A stretch of DNA of 64,000 nucleotides, taken from assembly GCA_033794685.1 (NCBI GenBank), contig JARAYZ010000004.1; one strand, given 5' to 3'. Numbering within the stretch: position 1 is the first letter of the stretch; the number at the start of each line of letters is the position of its first letter. The position numbers were made by a program, and so were the translations under genes. The notes under the pieces were generated by a model, which saw only the letters and a list, made by a program, of their open reading frames with translations, did no database searches and had not been told where the DNA came from. The stretch comes from Lentzea sp033794685 (GTDB lineage Bacteria > Actinomycetota > Actinomycetes > Mycobacteriales > Pseudonocardiaceae). Shown here piece after piece: positions 41,214 through 50,846 of this stretch.

Positions 41214-42064
41214 AAGCTCGCAGAGCTGTGCTGGAAGGCCTGCTGGCCGCCGTGCTGGTCGGCGCGGCCGTGCTGCTGGCCGTGGCGATGCGCGACGGCG
41301 TGACCGAGGGCAGGCTGACCCTGCTCGCCACCCCGTCCGCACCGGACAGCGCCCAGTTCGGCGAGGTCACCTCGCTGGCAGCGCCGGCGGTGGTGCAACT
41401 GGTCCGCAGCCCGTCCGTGCTGGAGGTGGCGGCGAAGGCGGCGGGCACCACCCCGGACCGCCTGGCCGACGCCATCGCCGTCGAACTGGTCCCGGCTTCG
41501 GGCGTGGCCCGCATCTCGGTCCGCGCGGACTCGGTGGCGCACGCTTCCTCTGCCGTGACGGCGGTGGCGCAGGCCGTGATCGAGGCCGACCTGCTCACAC
41601 CCGCCGCCAAGTTCCGGCTGGTCGACCCGCTGCCCGAGACCACCCAGGTGTCTCCGGACTGGCGCCTGGCCACGGGCCTCGCGCTGGTGGCGGCGGTGAT
41701 CGCCGGTGTCGCGGTGGTGGCGTTGCGCCGCCTGCGCGGCAACGTGGTGGGTGCCGCGCTGTCGACCGCGGGCATCCGCCACCCGGTGGTCGTCGCTGCT
41801 GACGACGACCCCGACCTGACGTCGCGGCTCGCGTCGTTGTGCGCGGCGGCGGCTCGTCCGGTGCGGGTGCTGCCGGTGAGCCCGTCGCTGGTGGAGCGGG
41901 CGGAGGAGCTGGCGCGGGCGTTGCCGGACAAGGCTTCCGAACCCGCGGACGGGACGGCCGTGATCGCTGTCGCGTCGAGCGATCGGGCCCGGCGGAACGA
42001 CCTGGCGACGGCCCTCGCGGTGCTGCCGGCCTCGTCGGTGCTGGTGGCGGTGGTGCTGGCGTGA
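41210..42064 (+). CDS. polysaccharide co-polymerase (Wzz-like) with degenerate kinase-like tail
   Basis: A 284-residue protein. One membrane helix at about 8-26 and another at about 158-180 flank an outside domain of about 130 residues, the layout of chain-length determinant proteins. The cytoplasmic tail resembles the fold of the bacterial tyrosine kinase that is often fused here (HPVVVAADDDPDLTSRL, AVIAVASSDRARRNDL) but has no Walker A motif and no tyrosine cluster. So it should set chain length without kinase activity. No separate kinase gene is present in the locus. Confidence 0.72.
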   Translation: MKARRAVLEGLLAAVLVGAAVLLAVAMRDGVTEGRLTLLATPSAPDSAQFGEVTSLAAPAVVQLVRSPSVLEVAAKAAGTTPDRLADAIAVELVPASGVARISVRADSVAHASSAVTAVAQAVIEADLLTPAAKFRLVDPLPETTQVSPDWRLATGLALVAAVIAGVAVVALRRLRGNVVGAALSTAGIRHPVVVAADDDPDLTSRLASLCAAAARPVRVLPVSPSLVERAEELARALPDKASEPADGTAVIAVASSDRARRNDLATALAVLPASSVLVAVVLA

Positions 42065-42339
42065 GCACTCCGACCGCACGTCCCGGCCCCAACGGTGCTG
42101 CCCAGCACCCCGACCTCGCCGGCCCTGGCGACAGGACCGCCGGTGTGAGCACTCCAGAACTGTCAGACCCTCCTGAGACGCTAGCAGTGGGGCCTGAAAT
42201 CCCCCTGGGGGCCGGTCAGCCCGGATCGATTCGGATGGCCACGATCCTCACCGCTGTCGGTCTGGCCGTCCTCGCCGCCTTGGCCACCGTGACCGCCGTA
42301 GCCGCCACCTCGATCGTCCTGGCGGTGGTCCCCGAATGA
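42061..42339 (+). CDS. small single-pass membrane protein, function unknown
   Basis: A 92-residue protein: a Pro/Gly-rich N-terminal half and one membrane helix at about 61-85 near the end. I do not recognise a family. The stop and start overlap both neighbours by 4 bases, which suggests it is made in step with the chain-length protein and the GT-C enzyme. A second GTG with the same first codons (GTGAGCACTCC) lies at 42145, so a 64-residue form is possible. Confidence 0.6.
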   Translation: MSTPTARPGPNGAAQHPDLAGPGDRTAGVSTPELSDPPETLAVGPEIPLGAGQPGSIRMATILTAVGLAVLAALATVTAVAATSIVLAVVPE

Positions 42340-43586
42340 TCACCACGACCAACCGGGCGAGCCTCGCCAAGACCATCGGCGTCGCCCTCGTGGCCGCGGC
42401 CGGCGCCCTCAGCGCGTTCCGTGCGCTCAAGCCGTCGTGGGAGGTACCGCTCCCCACCGAGGCGAACCTCCCCGAAGAACGCATGCAGGACTTCCGGGAC
42501 GCGCTCTACTTCCCCATCCGCGAGTTCCTCAACGGCGGCAACCCGTACGACCCGGCGGTGATGTTCGAGCACTGGCCGGTGCGGCAGAACTTCAACCTCT
42601 ACCAGCCCTACCACCTGGTCCTGCACCTGCCGTTCGCGCTGCCCGAGTACCGGGTGGGCGCGGTGGCGTTCGCGCTGGCGTGTCTCACTCTCATGATCGG
42701 GCTCGCCGTCATGGCGGCAGGCCGGGCGAAGCTGCCGATGATCGCGGGCACGGTCGTGATCAGCACACTGCTCGTCACGAGTCAGGTCGGCAAGGCCCAG
42801 ATGTACGTCGGGCAGGTCAACCCGCTGATCGCGGTCGGTGCGGCGGGGGCGTTGCTGTTGCGCGCCAAGAGTCCTGGGTGGGCGTCGGCGGCGCTCGCGC
42901 TGGCCTGGTTGAAGCCGCAGTTCGGGCTGCCGCTGGCGTTGCTGCTGTTCTTGCGTGGTGATCGGAAGGTCGCGCTCCTGGGCACTGCCCTGGCGGCGCT
43001 GGCCAGTGCACCGGTGGCCGTGCTGCTCGTCGTGAGGGGCGGCGGGATCGGCGAGTTCCTCGACGTCATCTCGCGGAACCTGGAGTGGGCCAGCAGCACC
43101 GGGTACGGCGCGGTCGATTCCCTGACGGCGCAACGGGTCGACCTGCCGGCGGTGTTCTTCCGGACCACCGGGTGGTTGCCGCCCGCCGCGGAACTGCTGG
43201 CGCTGTGCGGAGTTCTCGCCACCACCGCTCTGCTGGCCCGCAAGCTCGACCGCACCGCGAACGGCGGTGAGGCGGCGGATCTGCTGACCTGCCTGGGCAT
43301 CGTGGTCGCGCTCGTGCACCAGCCCGGCGACGTGCTGATCGCGGTGCCGGCGATGGTGGCGCTGGCGGTCGTGTGCTGGCGGCGGCGCAAGGACAGTCAC
43401 TGGCGGTGGGCCGGTGTGGCGACGCTGCTGCTCGTGGTGCCGTTCGCACATCTCTACTTCGTCGACACGGTCATCAGGAACACCCTGGGAGCGCGGGCGA
43501 GCGTCACGCTGGACGGAGTGGCGGTCGTGGCCGCGTGGATCACCCTCGTGGTGTTCGCGGTGCGGCACGTCCGGCGCACCGCATGA
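42336..43586 (+). CDS. GT-C/GT87-like polyprenol-dependent glycosyltransferase
   Basis: A 416-residue protein with about ten membrane segments. After the first helix comes DFRDALYFPIREFLNGGNPYDP, the acidic first loop typical of the GT87 (DUF2029) mannosyl/arabinosyl transferases, and later QVGKAQMYVGQVNPLI and WLKPQFGLPLAL. Enzymes of this fold use lipid-phosphate sugars as donors on the outer face of the membrane. It may add side branches to the polymer. Confidence 0.8.
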   Translation: MITTTNRASLAKTIGVALVAAAGALSAFRALKPSWEVPLPTEANLPEERMQDFRDALYFPIREFLNGGNPYDPAVMFEHWPVRQNFNLYQPYHLVLHLPFALPEYRVGAVAFALACLTLMIGLAVMAAGRAKLPMIAGTVVISTLLVTSQVGKAQMYVGQVNPLIAVGAAGALLLRAKSPGWASAALALAWLKPQFGLPLALLLFLRGDRKVALLGTALAALASAPVAVLLVVRGGGIGEFLDVISRNLEWASSTGYGAVDSLTAQRVDLPAVFFRTTGWLPPAAELLALCGVLATTALLARKLDRTANGGEAADLLTCLGIVVALVHQPGDVLIAVPAMVALAVVCWRRRKDSHWRWAGVATLLLVVPFAHLYFVDTVIRNTLGARASVTLDGVAVVAAWITLVVFAVRHVRRTA

Positions 43587-44983
43587 CAGACGTGGCGGTG
43601 CGGGGGTCGCTGTGGCTCTTCGCGGTCAACCTGGTGAGCAAGAGCAGCCAGATCGTGGTGACCCTCGCGCTCGCCCTGTTCCTCACGGAAGCCGACCTCG
43701 GCGCGGTGGCGCTGGTGGTGTCGGTCGTCAACATCGGCCAGGTCGTCCAGGCCATGGGCGTCTACGACATCGTCAGCCGCACCGCCCTGGACCCGCTGAA
43801 GACCGCCGGAACGGTGCTCACGATGAGCGTCGCGGCGGGAGCCGTGCTGGCCGTCACCCTCATCGCCGCCGCGAGTCCCATCGCCGCCGTGCTCGGGGCA
43901 CCGGGCGCGGCGGACATGCTGCGGCTCGCGGCGCTCACGCTGCCGTTCACGGCGGCAGGCGGAGTGCAGATGGCGTTGATGCACCGCGACCTCGACTTCC
44001 GCCGCCGCATGCTCCCCGACGCGGGCGGCATGCTCATCGGGGCGGCGGTCACCGTCACGCTGGCAGCGACCGGCACCGGACCGGAAGCGCTGGTCGTCGG
44101 CCTGCTGTGCACCGCGATCGCGCAACCCGTGCTCGCCGCCGTCGCCGGCACGCGGATCAGGCCCACCTGGAACCGTGAGGCGGCAACGGAAGCGGCGAAG
44201 TGGCTGGCCGTGGTCGGACCGGGCGCGTTGATCGCCGTGCTGCTGATCAACGCCGACTACCTGGCACTCGGGCACGTCCTCGGGCCCGAAGCGGTGGGCG
44301 GGTACAGCCTCGCGTTCCGCATCGCCTGGGTGCCGTACATCATGATCGCGGTCGTGCTGGGCGGGGTGCTGTTCCCGATCTGCGCCGAACTGGTCCGGAG
44401 TGGACAGAGCACCGAGCTGCCGAACACCCTGCGGCGGTTCACCATCGCGACGCTCGTGATCACCGGCGGTCTGTACACGGCGGTCGCGTTGTCCGCGCAC
44501 GGGATCGTCGTTCTCGGTGAGCAGTGGGCCGACGCCGCCGGGCTCCTGGTCCTGCTGTGCGGCTACGGACTCGGCCTGGGCCTGCTGCACGTCTGGTACC
44601 AGGTGATCAGGGCCGCCGGGCACGCCCGCCAGTACCTCGCCCTCGAAGCCACGCACCTCGTCGCCCTGCTGACGGCGCTGGTCTTCACGACCGAACGCGG
44701 CCCGGCGGCGGTCGCCCTCACCCAGCTCACCGTGGTGTGGCTGCTGGTGCCGGTCACGTGGCTGGTCCTCAGGCGCAACGGTCTCGCGTTCCCCCTGCCG
44801 TTCCGCGCGCTCGGCAGCGTCGCCGGAGCGGCGGCCGCGTGTCTCGCCATCGACCTCGTCCTGCCGGACAGCACGGGCGTCGCGGGCCTGATCGCCACCG
44901 GCCTGCTGCTGCTCGCCACCTACTGCGCGATCACCCTGCACCTCAACCGCACCGTCCTCATCGGACTGAAGGAGCGCGCGTGA
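43583..44983 (+). CDS. Wzx-type polysaccharide flippase
   Basis: A 466-residue protein from ATG 43583 with about 12-14 membrane segments. It opens RGSLWLFAVNLVSKSSQIVV and has the HRDLDFRRR loop typical of the MOP/MATE-like polysaccharide flippases. It should move the lipid-linked repeat unit outward for the ligase/polymerase. The GT-C gene upstream and the GT4 gene downstream overlap it by 4 bases each. Confidence 0.87.
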   Translation: MTDVAVRGSLWLFAVNLVSKSSQIVVTLALALFLTEADLGAVALVVSVVNIGQVVQAMGVYDIVSRTALDPLKTAGTVLTMSVAAGAVLAVTLIAAASPIAAVLGAPGAADMLRLAALTLPFTAAGGVQMALMHRDLDFRRRMLPDAGGMLIGAAVTVTLAATGTGPEALVVGLLCTAIAQPVLAAVAGTRIRPTWNREAATEAAKWLAVVGPGALIAVLLINADYLALGHVLGPEAVGGYSLAFRIAWVPYIMIAVVLGGVLFPICAELVRSGQSTELPNTLRRFTIATLVITGGLYTAVALSAHGIVVLGEQWADAAGLLVLLCGYGLGLGLLHVWYQVIRAAGHARQYLALEATHLVALLTALVFTTERGPAAVALTQLTVVWLLVPVTWLVLRRNGLAFPLPFRALGSVAGAAAACLAIDLVLPDSTGVAGLIATGLLLLATYCAITLHLNRTVLIGLKERA

Positions 44984-46047
44984 AGATCGTCCACGTGACG
45001 CAGCCGGTCGAGGCCGGGGTCGCCGTCGTGGTCCTCGACCTGGCCCGGGCTCAGCAACGACAGGGCTGGGACGTCAGCATCGCCTGCCCGCCCACCGGCT
45101 GGCTGCCGGACGAGGCCACCGAGGCCGGCATCCCGTTGCACCCCTGGCACGCCACCCGAACGCCCGGCCCGAACACGGCCCGGGAACTCCGCTCACTCCG
45201 CGAGATCCTCAGGACGAACCGCCCGGACGTCGTCCACCTGCACAGCTCCAAGGCAGGCCTGGCCAGGCTCGTCCTGCGCGGCCGCGTCCCGACGATCTTC
45301 CAGCCCCACCTGTGGTCGTTCCGCGTCGCCACCGGACTGCTCAGCCGGGCCTCCCGGTTCTGGGAAGCCCGCGCCTCCCGCTGGACGACCCTGCTCCTGT
45401 GCGTCAGCGACGACGAACTCAAGGCCGGCCGCAAAGCAGATGTCACCGCGCGAGGCGTCGTCGTCTGCAACGGCGTCGACACCCAGCGCCTGACGCCGCG
45501 CACCAAGTCCCACGACACCCCCACGGCGTTGTGCGTCGGAAGGCTCGCCCACCAGAAGGGCCAGGACCTGCTGCTCGAAGCCTGGCCCGACGTGCTCGCG
45601 AAGGTGCCGGACGCCGAACTGCTGATCGTCGGCGACGGTCCGATGGCCGACCGGCTCCGAGCCGCCGAACACCCGAACACCCGCTGGCACGGCCACAGCG
45701 ACCAGGTCTCCGACTTCTACGCCGAGGCCGACGTCGTGGTCCTGCCCTCCCGCGCCGAGGGCATGGCTCTGGTGCCGTTGGAAGCCATGGCCTGCGGACG
45801 CTCCGTCGTCGCGTTCGACGTCGAGGGCGTCGAACAAAGCCTCGGCGACGCAGGTGAGGTGGTCCCCGCAGGCGACACGAAAGCTCTGGCGCAAGCGATT
45901 GCTCTGCGCCTGTCAGACCCGGAGCTCGCGGCCGCCGAAGGCAAACGAGGCAGGCAGAGGGCCGAGACCCTGTTCGACCGCCACCGCATGACCGACCAGA
46001 TCCTGACGCTCACCGCGAAGCTGGTCACCGAGGAAGGACGACGATGA
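44980..46047 (+). CDS. GT4-family glycosyltransferase (2)
   Basis: A 355-residue GT-B enzyme from GTG 44980. It has an N-terminal half with VKIVHVTQPVEAGVAVVVLD and HLHSSKAGLARL, and donor-side motifs CVGRLAHQKGQDLLL, LLIVGDGPMADRL and SRAEGMALVPLEAMACG. The context is repeat-unit assembly; sugar specificity is not readable. It resembles the GT4 enzymes that add the second or later sugar in exopolysaccharide clusters. Confidence 0.88.
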   Translation: MKIVHVTQPVEAGVAVVVLDLARAQQRQGWDVSIACPPTGWLPDEATEAGIPLHPWHATRTPGPNTARELRSLREILRTNRPDVVHLHSSKAGLARLVLRGRVPTIFQPHLWSFRVATGLLSRASRFWEARASRWTTLLLCVSDDELKAGRKADVTARGVVVCNGVDTQRLTPRTKSHDTPTALCVGRLAHQKGQDLLLEAWPDVLAKVPDAELLIVGDGPMADRLRAAEHPNTRWHGHSDQVSDFYAEADVVVLPSRAEGMALVPLEAMACGRSVVAFDVEGVEQSLGDAGEVVPAGDTKALAQAIALRLSDPELAAAEGKRGRQRAETLFDRHRMTDQILTLTAKLVTEEGRR

Positions 46048-47141
46048 CACGGATCGCCTACCTGCTCACCCAGGACAGCGGTGGCCCGGTGGACGTGACG
46101 GTGCGCCTGGCCGCCGCGCTGGCCAAGTCGGGTGACGCCGAGGTGCGCGTGTTCGGCCCGCGACCGAGGCGCGGAGCCGAGCTGATCGACCCGTTCTTCG
46201 AAGAGACCCTGGTGATGCGCAAGGGGGACGTGGCCGCCGCACGCCAGGCGCGGGCCGCGATCAAGGCGTGGCGACCGGACGTGGTGCACGCCCAGGACCG
46301 CCGCTCCGGACTGGTCAGCGCGGGCCTCGCGACCAGCGGCACCAAGATCGTGCACACCTACCACGGCGTGCCCGACGAGGTGGCCGAACCGTGGTTCCGC
46401 AACGTCCGCGGCGCCACCCCTCCCCCGGCCTACACCAGGGCGGTGCTGGCCGCCGACGCCGCCGTCGCGCGGGTCGTGCACCGGACCGTCGTCCCGGCCA
46501 GGGAGATGGGCCGGTTCCTGCGTGAACGGCTCTACGTGCCCCCGCACCGGATGACCCACATCGACAACTGCGTCGAGGTCGGCGCCGCCAGCCCGCCCGC
46601 CCAGCCGGTCCGCAAGATCATCTTCGTGGGACTGCTGGTGGAGCGCAAAGGTCTGCTGAACCTGCTGGACGCGCTGGAGACCACGATGCCCGAGGACGCC
46701 ACGCTGACGGTCGTCGGCGACGGTCCGCAGAGGCTTCAGGCGGAGGGCCGGGTCACGCGCAGGGGCCTCACGAACCGGGTGGAGTTCCTGGGTTTCCGCA
46801 GCGACGTCCCCGAACTGCTGCTGGAGCACGACGCGCTGGTGCTGCCGTCCACAATGGAGCAGCAGCCGCTCGTCGTCGCGGAGGCCATGGCCGCGGGCAA
46901 GCCCGTGCTCGCCACGGACACCGGTGGTGTCGCGGACATGCTGGGCGTTCCCGGCGACGACTGTCCGAAGCCCGGCGACGTGCCCGCACTCGCGGCACGG
47001 CTGGAAGCGCTGTTCGCCGACCCCGACCCGGCGAGCACCGGGGACCGGCTCGCCACGAGGGCACGGGAGCGGTTCACCCCGGAGGTCTGCGCCCGCAGGC
47101 ACCTCGACCTCTACCGCAAGCTCACCGCCGCGGGCCGTTGA
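46044..47141 (+). CDS. GT4-family glycosyltransferase (3)
   Basis: A 365-residue GT-B enzyme. The donor half shows FVGLLVERKGLLNLL, LTVVGDGPQRLQ and STMEQQPLVVAEAMAAGKPVL (note Gln where many have Gly after Glu). The N-terminal half is RIAYLLTQDSGGPVDVTV. It is the last gene of the ten-gene coupled run and its end overlaps the convergent hydrolase-like gene by 20 bases. Confidence 0.88.
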   Translation: MTRIAYLLTQDSGGPVDVTVRLAAALAKSGDAEVRVFGPRPRRGAELIDPFFEETLVMRKGDVAAARQARAAIKAWRPDVVHAQDRRSGLVSAGLATSGTKIVHTYHGVPDEVAEPWFRNVRGATPPPAYTRAVLAADAAVARVVHRTVVPAREMGRFLRERLYVPPHRMTHIDNCVEVGAASPPAQPVRKIIFVGLLVERKGLLNLLDALETTMPEDATLTVVGDGPQRLQAEGRVTRRGLTNRVEFLGFRSDVPELLLEHDALVLPSTMEQQPLVVAEAMAAGKPVLATDTGGVADMLGVPGDDCPKPGDVPALAARLEALFADPDPASTGDRLATRARERFTPEVCARRHLDLYRKLTAAGR

Positions 47142-48360
47142 CCAGCACCACCGCGTCGGCCGACGGCAGGTCGAGCTGGGCGGGCACCGCCTCGCCCTTG
47201 AGCGTCACGAGGCCCGGCGGAGGCGTCATCAGCACGGACGTCTTCGTCGGGTTCACGGCCACCCAGCCGCCCGAGTAGCGGCGGTTCCACACCCCGCTGG
47301 GCAGGCGGTTGGCCGACTCGACGGCCTCACCGAGCCGCGCGTCCTGGTACAGCGACCAGTACGGGTTCTTGTAGTCGGGCTGAGCCCTCGTCCAGCAAGT
47401 GTGGGGGCTCGCGAGGAGCGCGGCCGAGGCGTACCCGACGCGTTCCTCCTTGTCCGTCTTCGTGTGCGTGATCAGCAGCAGCCACGACTCGCCGAGCGCG
47501 GCCTGGGCGCGCTGCTCCTTGAACTGGTTGCCCTGGAACGTGATCAGCTCGCCGGTGCCGTCGTCGCCCTGCAGGCCGAAGTTCTCCTCCATCGCGCCCG
47601 CGTAGCGGGAGTGCGCCGACCAGCGGCCCGGGGTGAGCTGCGACTCGGAGACGTTGGGGATCAGCATCTTCCCGGCCTTCTCCAGGGCGTCACCGGTGAG
47701 CTGGAGCATGCCGTCGAGGCCGTCGCGCAGCAGCCGGTCCGTCCCGGCGGCGTCCGCGGTCCCCGCGAGCACACCGGACGAGTAGTACTTGAGCGAGCTG
47801 AAGTCGTTGTCCGCCAGCACGCCGTCCCAGCCCTCGCGCAGCACCTCGCCGACGACCGCGTCCGCCCACGCCTTCTGGTAGGCCGGGTCCCACACCGTCA
47901 TCTGCCAGTGCTTCGGGTAGCCGTCCCACTCGATGCGCTGGCCGAGCGTGTTGATCGCGAACCACGCCGGCTGCTTCTGCTCCGCCGCGACGTACCCGAC
48001 CCCGGTCGGCAGGTACCGGGCGTCCCGATCACCCTCGACCGCGCCGAAGTAGTTGCGGGTGCTGGAGAAGTCTTTGTAGACCAGCACTTTGACCTTGGGA
48101 TTCAGCTCGTGGAGCTTGCGCATGGCCGCCGTCTCCCACGCGTTGAGCACGACCACGTCGTAGTGCTTGGCGGCCGCGCGGATCTCCCACGACGAGGGCG
48201 AGTCGCCGATGCCGTACCACCACGCGCAGGGCGCGAGCGCCTTCGGCAGCGGCCCGGTGATGATCGGGTCCGACTCGGCGGCACTGACCGCACATGCACT
48301 CGAAAGAAGTACGAAGGCGACAGCGACGAATCGACTTATCAGCGATTTCTCCGACAACAC
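47122..48360 (-). CDS. secreted glycoside hydrolase-like protein (GHL15-type)
   Basis: A 412-residue protein with a signal peptide (hydrophobic FVAVAFVLLSSACAVSA, cleavage near residue 28; the lipobox is weak). The body is a TIM-barrel-like protein with APCAWWYGIGDSPSSW, VLVYKDFSSTRNYF, MTVWDPAYQKAWADAVVGEV and GWDGVLADNDFS; the closing acidic residues could be catalytic. It resembles the putative glycosidase-like families, which have little biochemical description. It may trim the polymer at export. The start is GTG 48360 or TTG 48357. It overlaps the sugar transferase gene upstream by 22 bases. Confidence 0.7.
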   Translation of the reverse strand: MLSEKSLISRFVAVAFVLLSSACAVSAAESDPIITGPLPKALAPCAWWYGIGDSPSSWEIRAAAKHYDVVVLNAWETAAMRKLHELNPKVKVLVYKDFSSTRNYFGAVEGDRDARYLPTGVGYVAAEQKQPAWFAINTLGQRIEWDGYPKHWQMTVWDPAYQKAWADAVVGEVLREGWDGVLADNDFSSLKYYSSGVLAGTADAAGTDRLLRDGLDGMLQLTGDALEKAGKMLIPNVSESQLTPGRWSAHSRYAGAMEENFGLQGDDGTGELITFQGNQFKEQRAQAALGESWLLLITHTKTDKEERVGYASAALLASPHTCWTRAQPDYKNPYWSLYQDARLGEAVESANRLPSGVWNRRYSGGWVAVNPTKTSVLMTPPPGLVTLKGEAVPAQLDLPSADAVVLVNGPRR

Positions 48361-49781
48361 AACTCACCCGCTGTCATCAGTAGAATCCTCAGGTCGAGCC
48401 ACAACGACCAATTCGCGATGTAGTAGTTGTCGTATCGAGACCTGTCGGCGATGGAGGTGTCACCTCGCAGACCGTGCACCTGGGCAAGTCCAGTGAGTCC
48501 GGTCGGGACGCGATGGCGCGCCCAATATAGCTCGTGAATAGCGGAAAACTCGCGAACGAAACCGGGACGCTCCGGGCGTGGCCCGACCACGCACATGTCG
48601 CCCCGCAGCACGTTCCACAGCTGGGGCAGTTCGTCGAGCGAGGTGCGGCGCAGGAACCGGCCGACCGGGCCGACCCGGGAGTCACCGACGACGGACCACG
48701 TGACCTGCGAGTCGTCCGCTCCGGACTGCCGGACGCTGCGGATCTTGAAGAGCGTGAAGGTGCGGTCGTCCATGCCGACGCGGACCTGGCGGAAGAACAG
48801 CGGCCGGCCGCTCTCGACCAGCACGGCGAGGGCGCACAGGCCGATCACCGGCGAGAGCACGACCAGGGCGAACGCGGCCAGCAGCAGGTCGGCCGCGCGC
48901 TTGATCCACCAGGTGGGCCTGCTGGTCGGGGCCGTGCCGAGGCGCATCAGCGGGTAGCTGCGCAGTCGTTCGATGCCGGGGCCGTCGGGGTGCAGCTCGT
49001 ACATGCGGGGCACGACGAGCGTCGAGCACCCGAGCCGGTGGGCGGTGATCGCCGCGTCGACCAGCGGTGAGTCGCGGGTGTGCGAGAACGCGAGCACGAC
49101 GGTGCCGGCCTTGAGCCGCACGATCGCGTCGGCCAGGTCGCCGTCGACGACGTCGAGCATCGGCGGCTCGCGGTCCGGATCGGGGCCGGAGTCGGCGAAC
49201 GCGACGGGCCGCAGGCCGAACTGGGGGTGCTCCAGCATGGTCCGCGCGAGGTTCACGCCGACCTCGCCCGCGCCGACGATGATCGTGCGGTCGCAGCGAT
49301 CGAACCGGCGCCGGCACCAGCGGCCGAACGCGAACACACCCCACCGCACCGGCTCGATGACCAGCGCGAACTCGATCATCGCCCACTGCACGGCGGTGAG
49401 CCCGGCCGGGTCGACACCGCTGATCAGGCCAGCGCCGGACAGCAGCGCGAAGGCCAGCGCCGTGCTCGCCGCGGACCGGGGCAGGTCCTGCAGCCACGAC
49501 AGCCAGAGCCGACGCCGGTATAGCCGCCAGGCTCCCCTGATCGTGAGCACCGCGGCCAGGACCGCGCTGCTCCAGCCCCAGCCCAGACCGTGCCGCACGC
49601 ACACCACGACGAGCGCCACGGTGTCGGCGAACGCGAGCAGGACCGCGACCGCGTTCACCCGGCTGAGCAGGTCCCGGCCCACCGAGGACGGCTTGAGCGG
49701 GCGCTGCGACGGGCGTCTGTGATCAGCCTCGCGCGCGTGCAGTGGGGCAGTGGGAACGGCAACCGCCGAGAATCGCCTCAT
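48339..49781 (-). CDS. polyprenyl-phosphate sugar-1-phosphate transferase (initiating enzyme)
   Basis: A 480-residue protein. The first half has four membrane segments and a nucleotide-binding fold (TIIVGAGEVGVNLAR). The second half is the catalytic domain: WWIKRAADLLLAAFALVVLS, a hydrophobic hairpin, then FRQVRVGMDDRTFTLFKIRS, SLDELPQLWNVLRGDMCVVG and PRPERPGF. It is of the WbaP/CpsE type and places the first sugar phosphate on the lipid carrier, starting repeat-unit synthesis. There is no clear ribosome site before the ATG at 49781. Confidence 0.9.
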   Translation of the reverse strand: MRRFSAVAVPTAPLHAREADHRRPSQRPLKPSSVGRDLLSRVNAVAVLLAFADTVALVVVCVRHGLGWGWSSAVLAAVLTIRGAWRLYRRRLWLSWLQDLPRSAASTALAFALLSGAGLISGVDPAGLTAVQWAMIEFALVIEPVRWGVFAFGRWCRRRFDRCDRTIIVGAGEVGVNLARTMLEHPQFGLRPVAFADSGPDPDREPPMLDVVDGDLADAIVRLKAGTVVLAFSHTRDSPLVDAAITAHRLGCSTLVVPRMYELHPDGPGIERLRSYPLMRLGTAPTSRPTWWIKRAADLLLAAFALVVLSPVIGLCALAVLVESGRPLFFRQVRVGMDDRTFTLFKIRSVRQSGADDSQVTWSVVGDSRVGPVGRFLRRTSLDELPQLWNVLRGDMCVVGPRPERPGFVREFSAIHELYWARHRVPTGLTGLAQVHGLRGDTSIADRSRYDNYYIANWSLWLDLRILLMTAGELCCRRNR

Positions 49782-50021
49782 TGGAAGATCATCCGATCGA
49801 AGGAGTTGTGGTCGCAGGAGCGCACGAAAGAGTGAATGAACTCTGAGAAATCATCTCTTCGGGTATCAATATTCCCTCTTCAGTGTCCCGCGTGACCGCA
49901 GTTGGTGAGGTTTCGACGCTGTTCCTGCCCTGAACTCACCCAGGGCCGCACTCAAAGCTTTAGCACGCCGTGTCAATAATTCTCGCCATCAACCACGAGC
50001 CACCGAAGAGGGGGCGTCAGA

Positions 50022-50846
50022 GTGAGAGTCGACGAACACGGCATCCGGCATTCCGCCGGTGAACCGGTCGCGATCGTGCAGAAGCCGATCCGCACGTGCG
50101 GCGATGTCCACGTCGTCCTGCCCGCCTACAACGAGGCCGTGGCGCTGCCGTCCCTGCTGGCGCGCATCGCCGGCACCGACCTCGCCGACCGGATCACGGT
50201 GTGGGTGGTCGACGACGGCTCGTCCGACGGCACCGGTGCCGCCACCAAGGGCGTGCGCGGGCTCGACGTCCGGCTGGTGACCCACCCGGTCAACCTCGGG
50301 CTCGGCCAGGCCGTCCAATCAGGACTGATGGCCGCGCTCGACGAGGCGGAGACCGACGACGTGCTGATCGTCATGGACGCCGACGACACGCACGACCCCG
50401 GCGTCTTCGCCGCCATGCTGGCCGAGGTCAAGGCCGGCGCGGACGTCGTGATCTGCTCCCGTTTCGTCGCGGGCGGCGACGACTCGACCGCGCCGCAGTG
50501 GCGCCGGTTGCTGTCGCGCGGCGCCCGCGTCGTGTTCGGCAAGGTGCTGCACTTCGACGGGGTCCGCGACTTCACCAGCGGTTTCCGCGCGTACCGGGTG
50601 AGCCTGCTGCGCCGGGCCGCCGCGCACTGGGGCGAGCGCCTGGTCGAGGAACGCGGGTTCGCCTGCATGGTCGAGCTCCTGCTCAAGCTGCGGCACTGCG
50701 GGCCGATCGTCAGCGAGATCCCGCTGCACCTGCGCTACGACCGCAAGCCCGGCGCCAGCAAGCTCCGGCTCGGCCGCACGCTCAAGCAGTACCTGCTCCT
50801 GCTCACGCGTGACCGCCTCGCGCCCGTGCCGTTCCGGAAGCTCTGA
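50022..50846 (+). CDS. GT2-family glycosyltransferase (DPM1-like)
   Basis: A 274-residue enzyme from GTG 50022, with GAGGGGGC ahead of it. The GT-A fold shows VHVVLPAYNEAVALPSLL, VVDDGSSDGT, LIVMDADDTHDP (the metal-binding DxD) and the later SGFRAYR. There are no membrane segments after the catalytic part, so it is like dolichol-phosphate mannose synthases. It likely makes a lipid-phosphate sugar, which the GT-C enzyme of this locus could use. It shares a base with the next gene (TGATG). Confidence 0.87.
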   Translation: MRVDEHGIRHSAGEPVAIVQKPIRTCGDVHVVLPAYNEAVALPSLLARIAGTDLADRITVWVVDDGSSDGTGAATKGVRGLDVRLVTHPVNLGLGQAVQSGLMAALDEAETDDVLIVMDADDTHDPGVFAAMLAEVKAGADVVICSRFVAGGDDSTAPQWRRLLSRGARVVFGKVLHFDGVRDFTSGFRAYRVSLLRRAAAHWGERLVEERGFACMVELLLKLRHCGPIVSEIPLHLRYDRKPGASKLRLGRTLKQYLLLLTRDRLAPVPFRKL

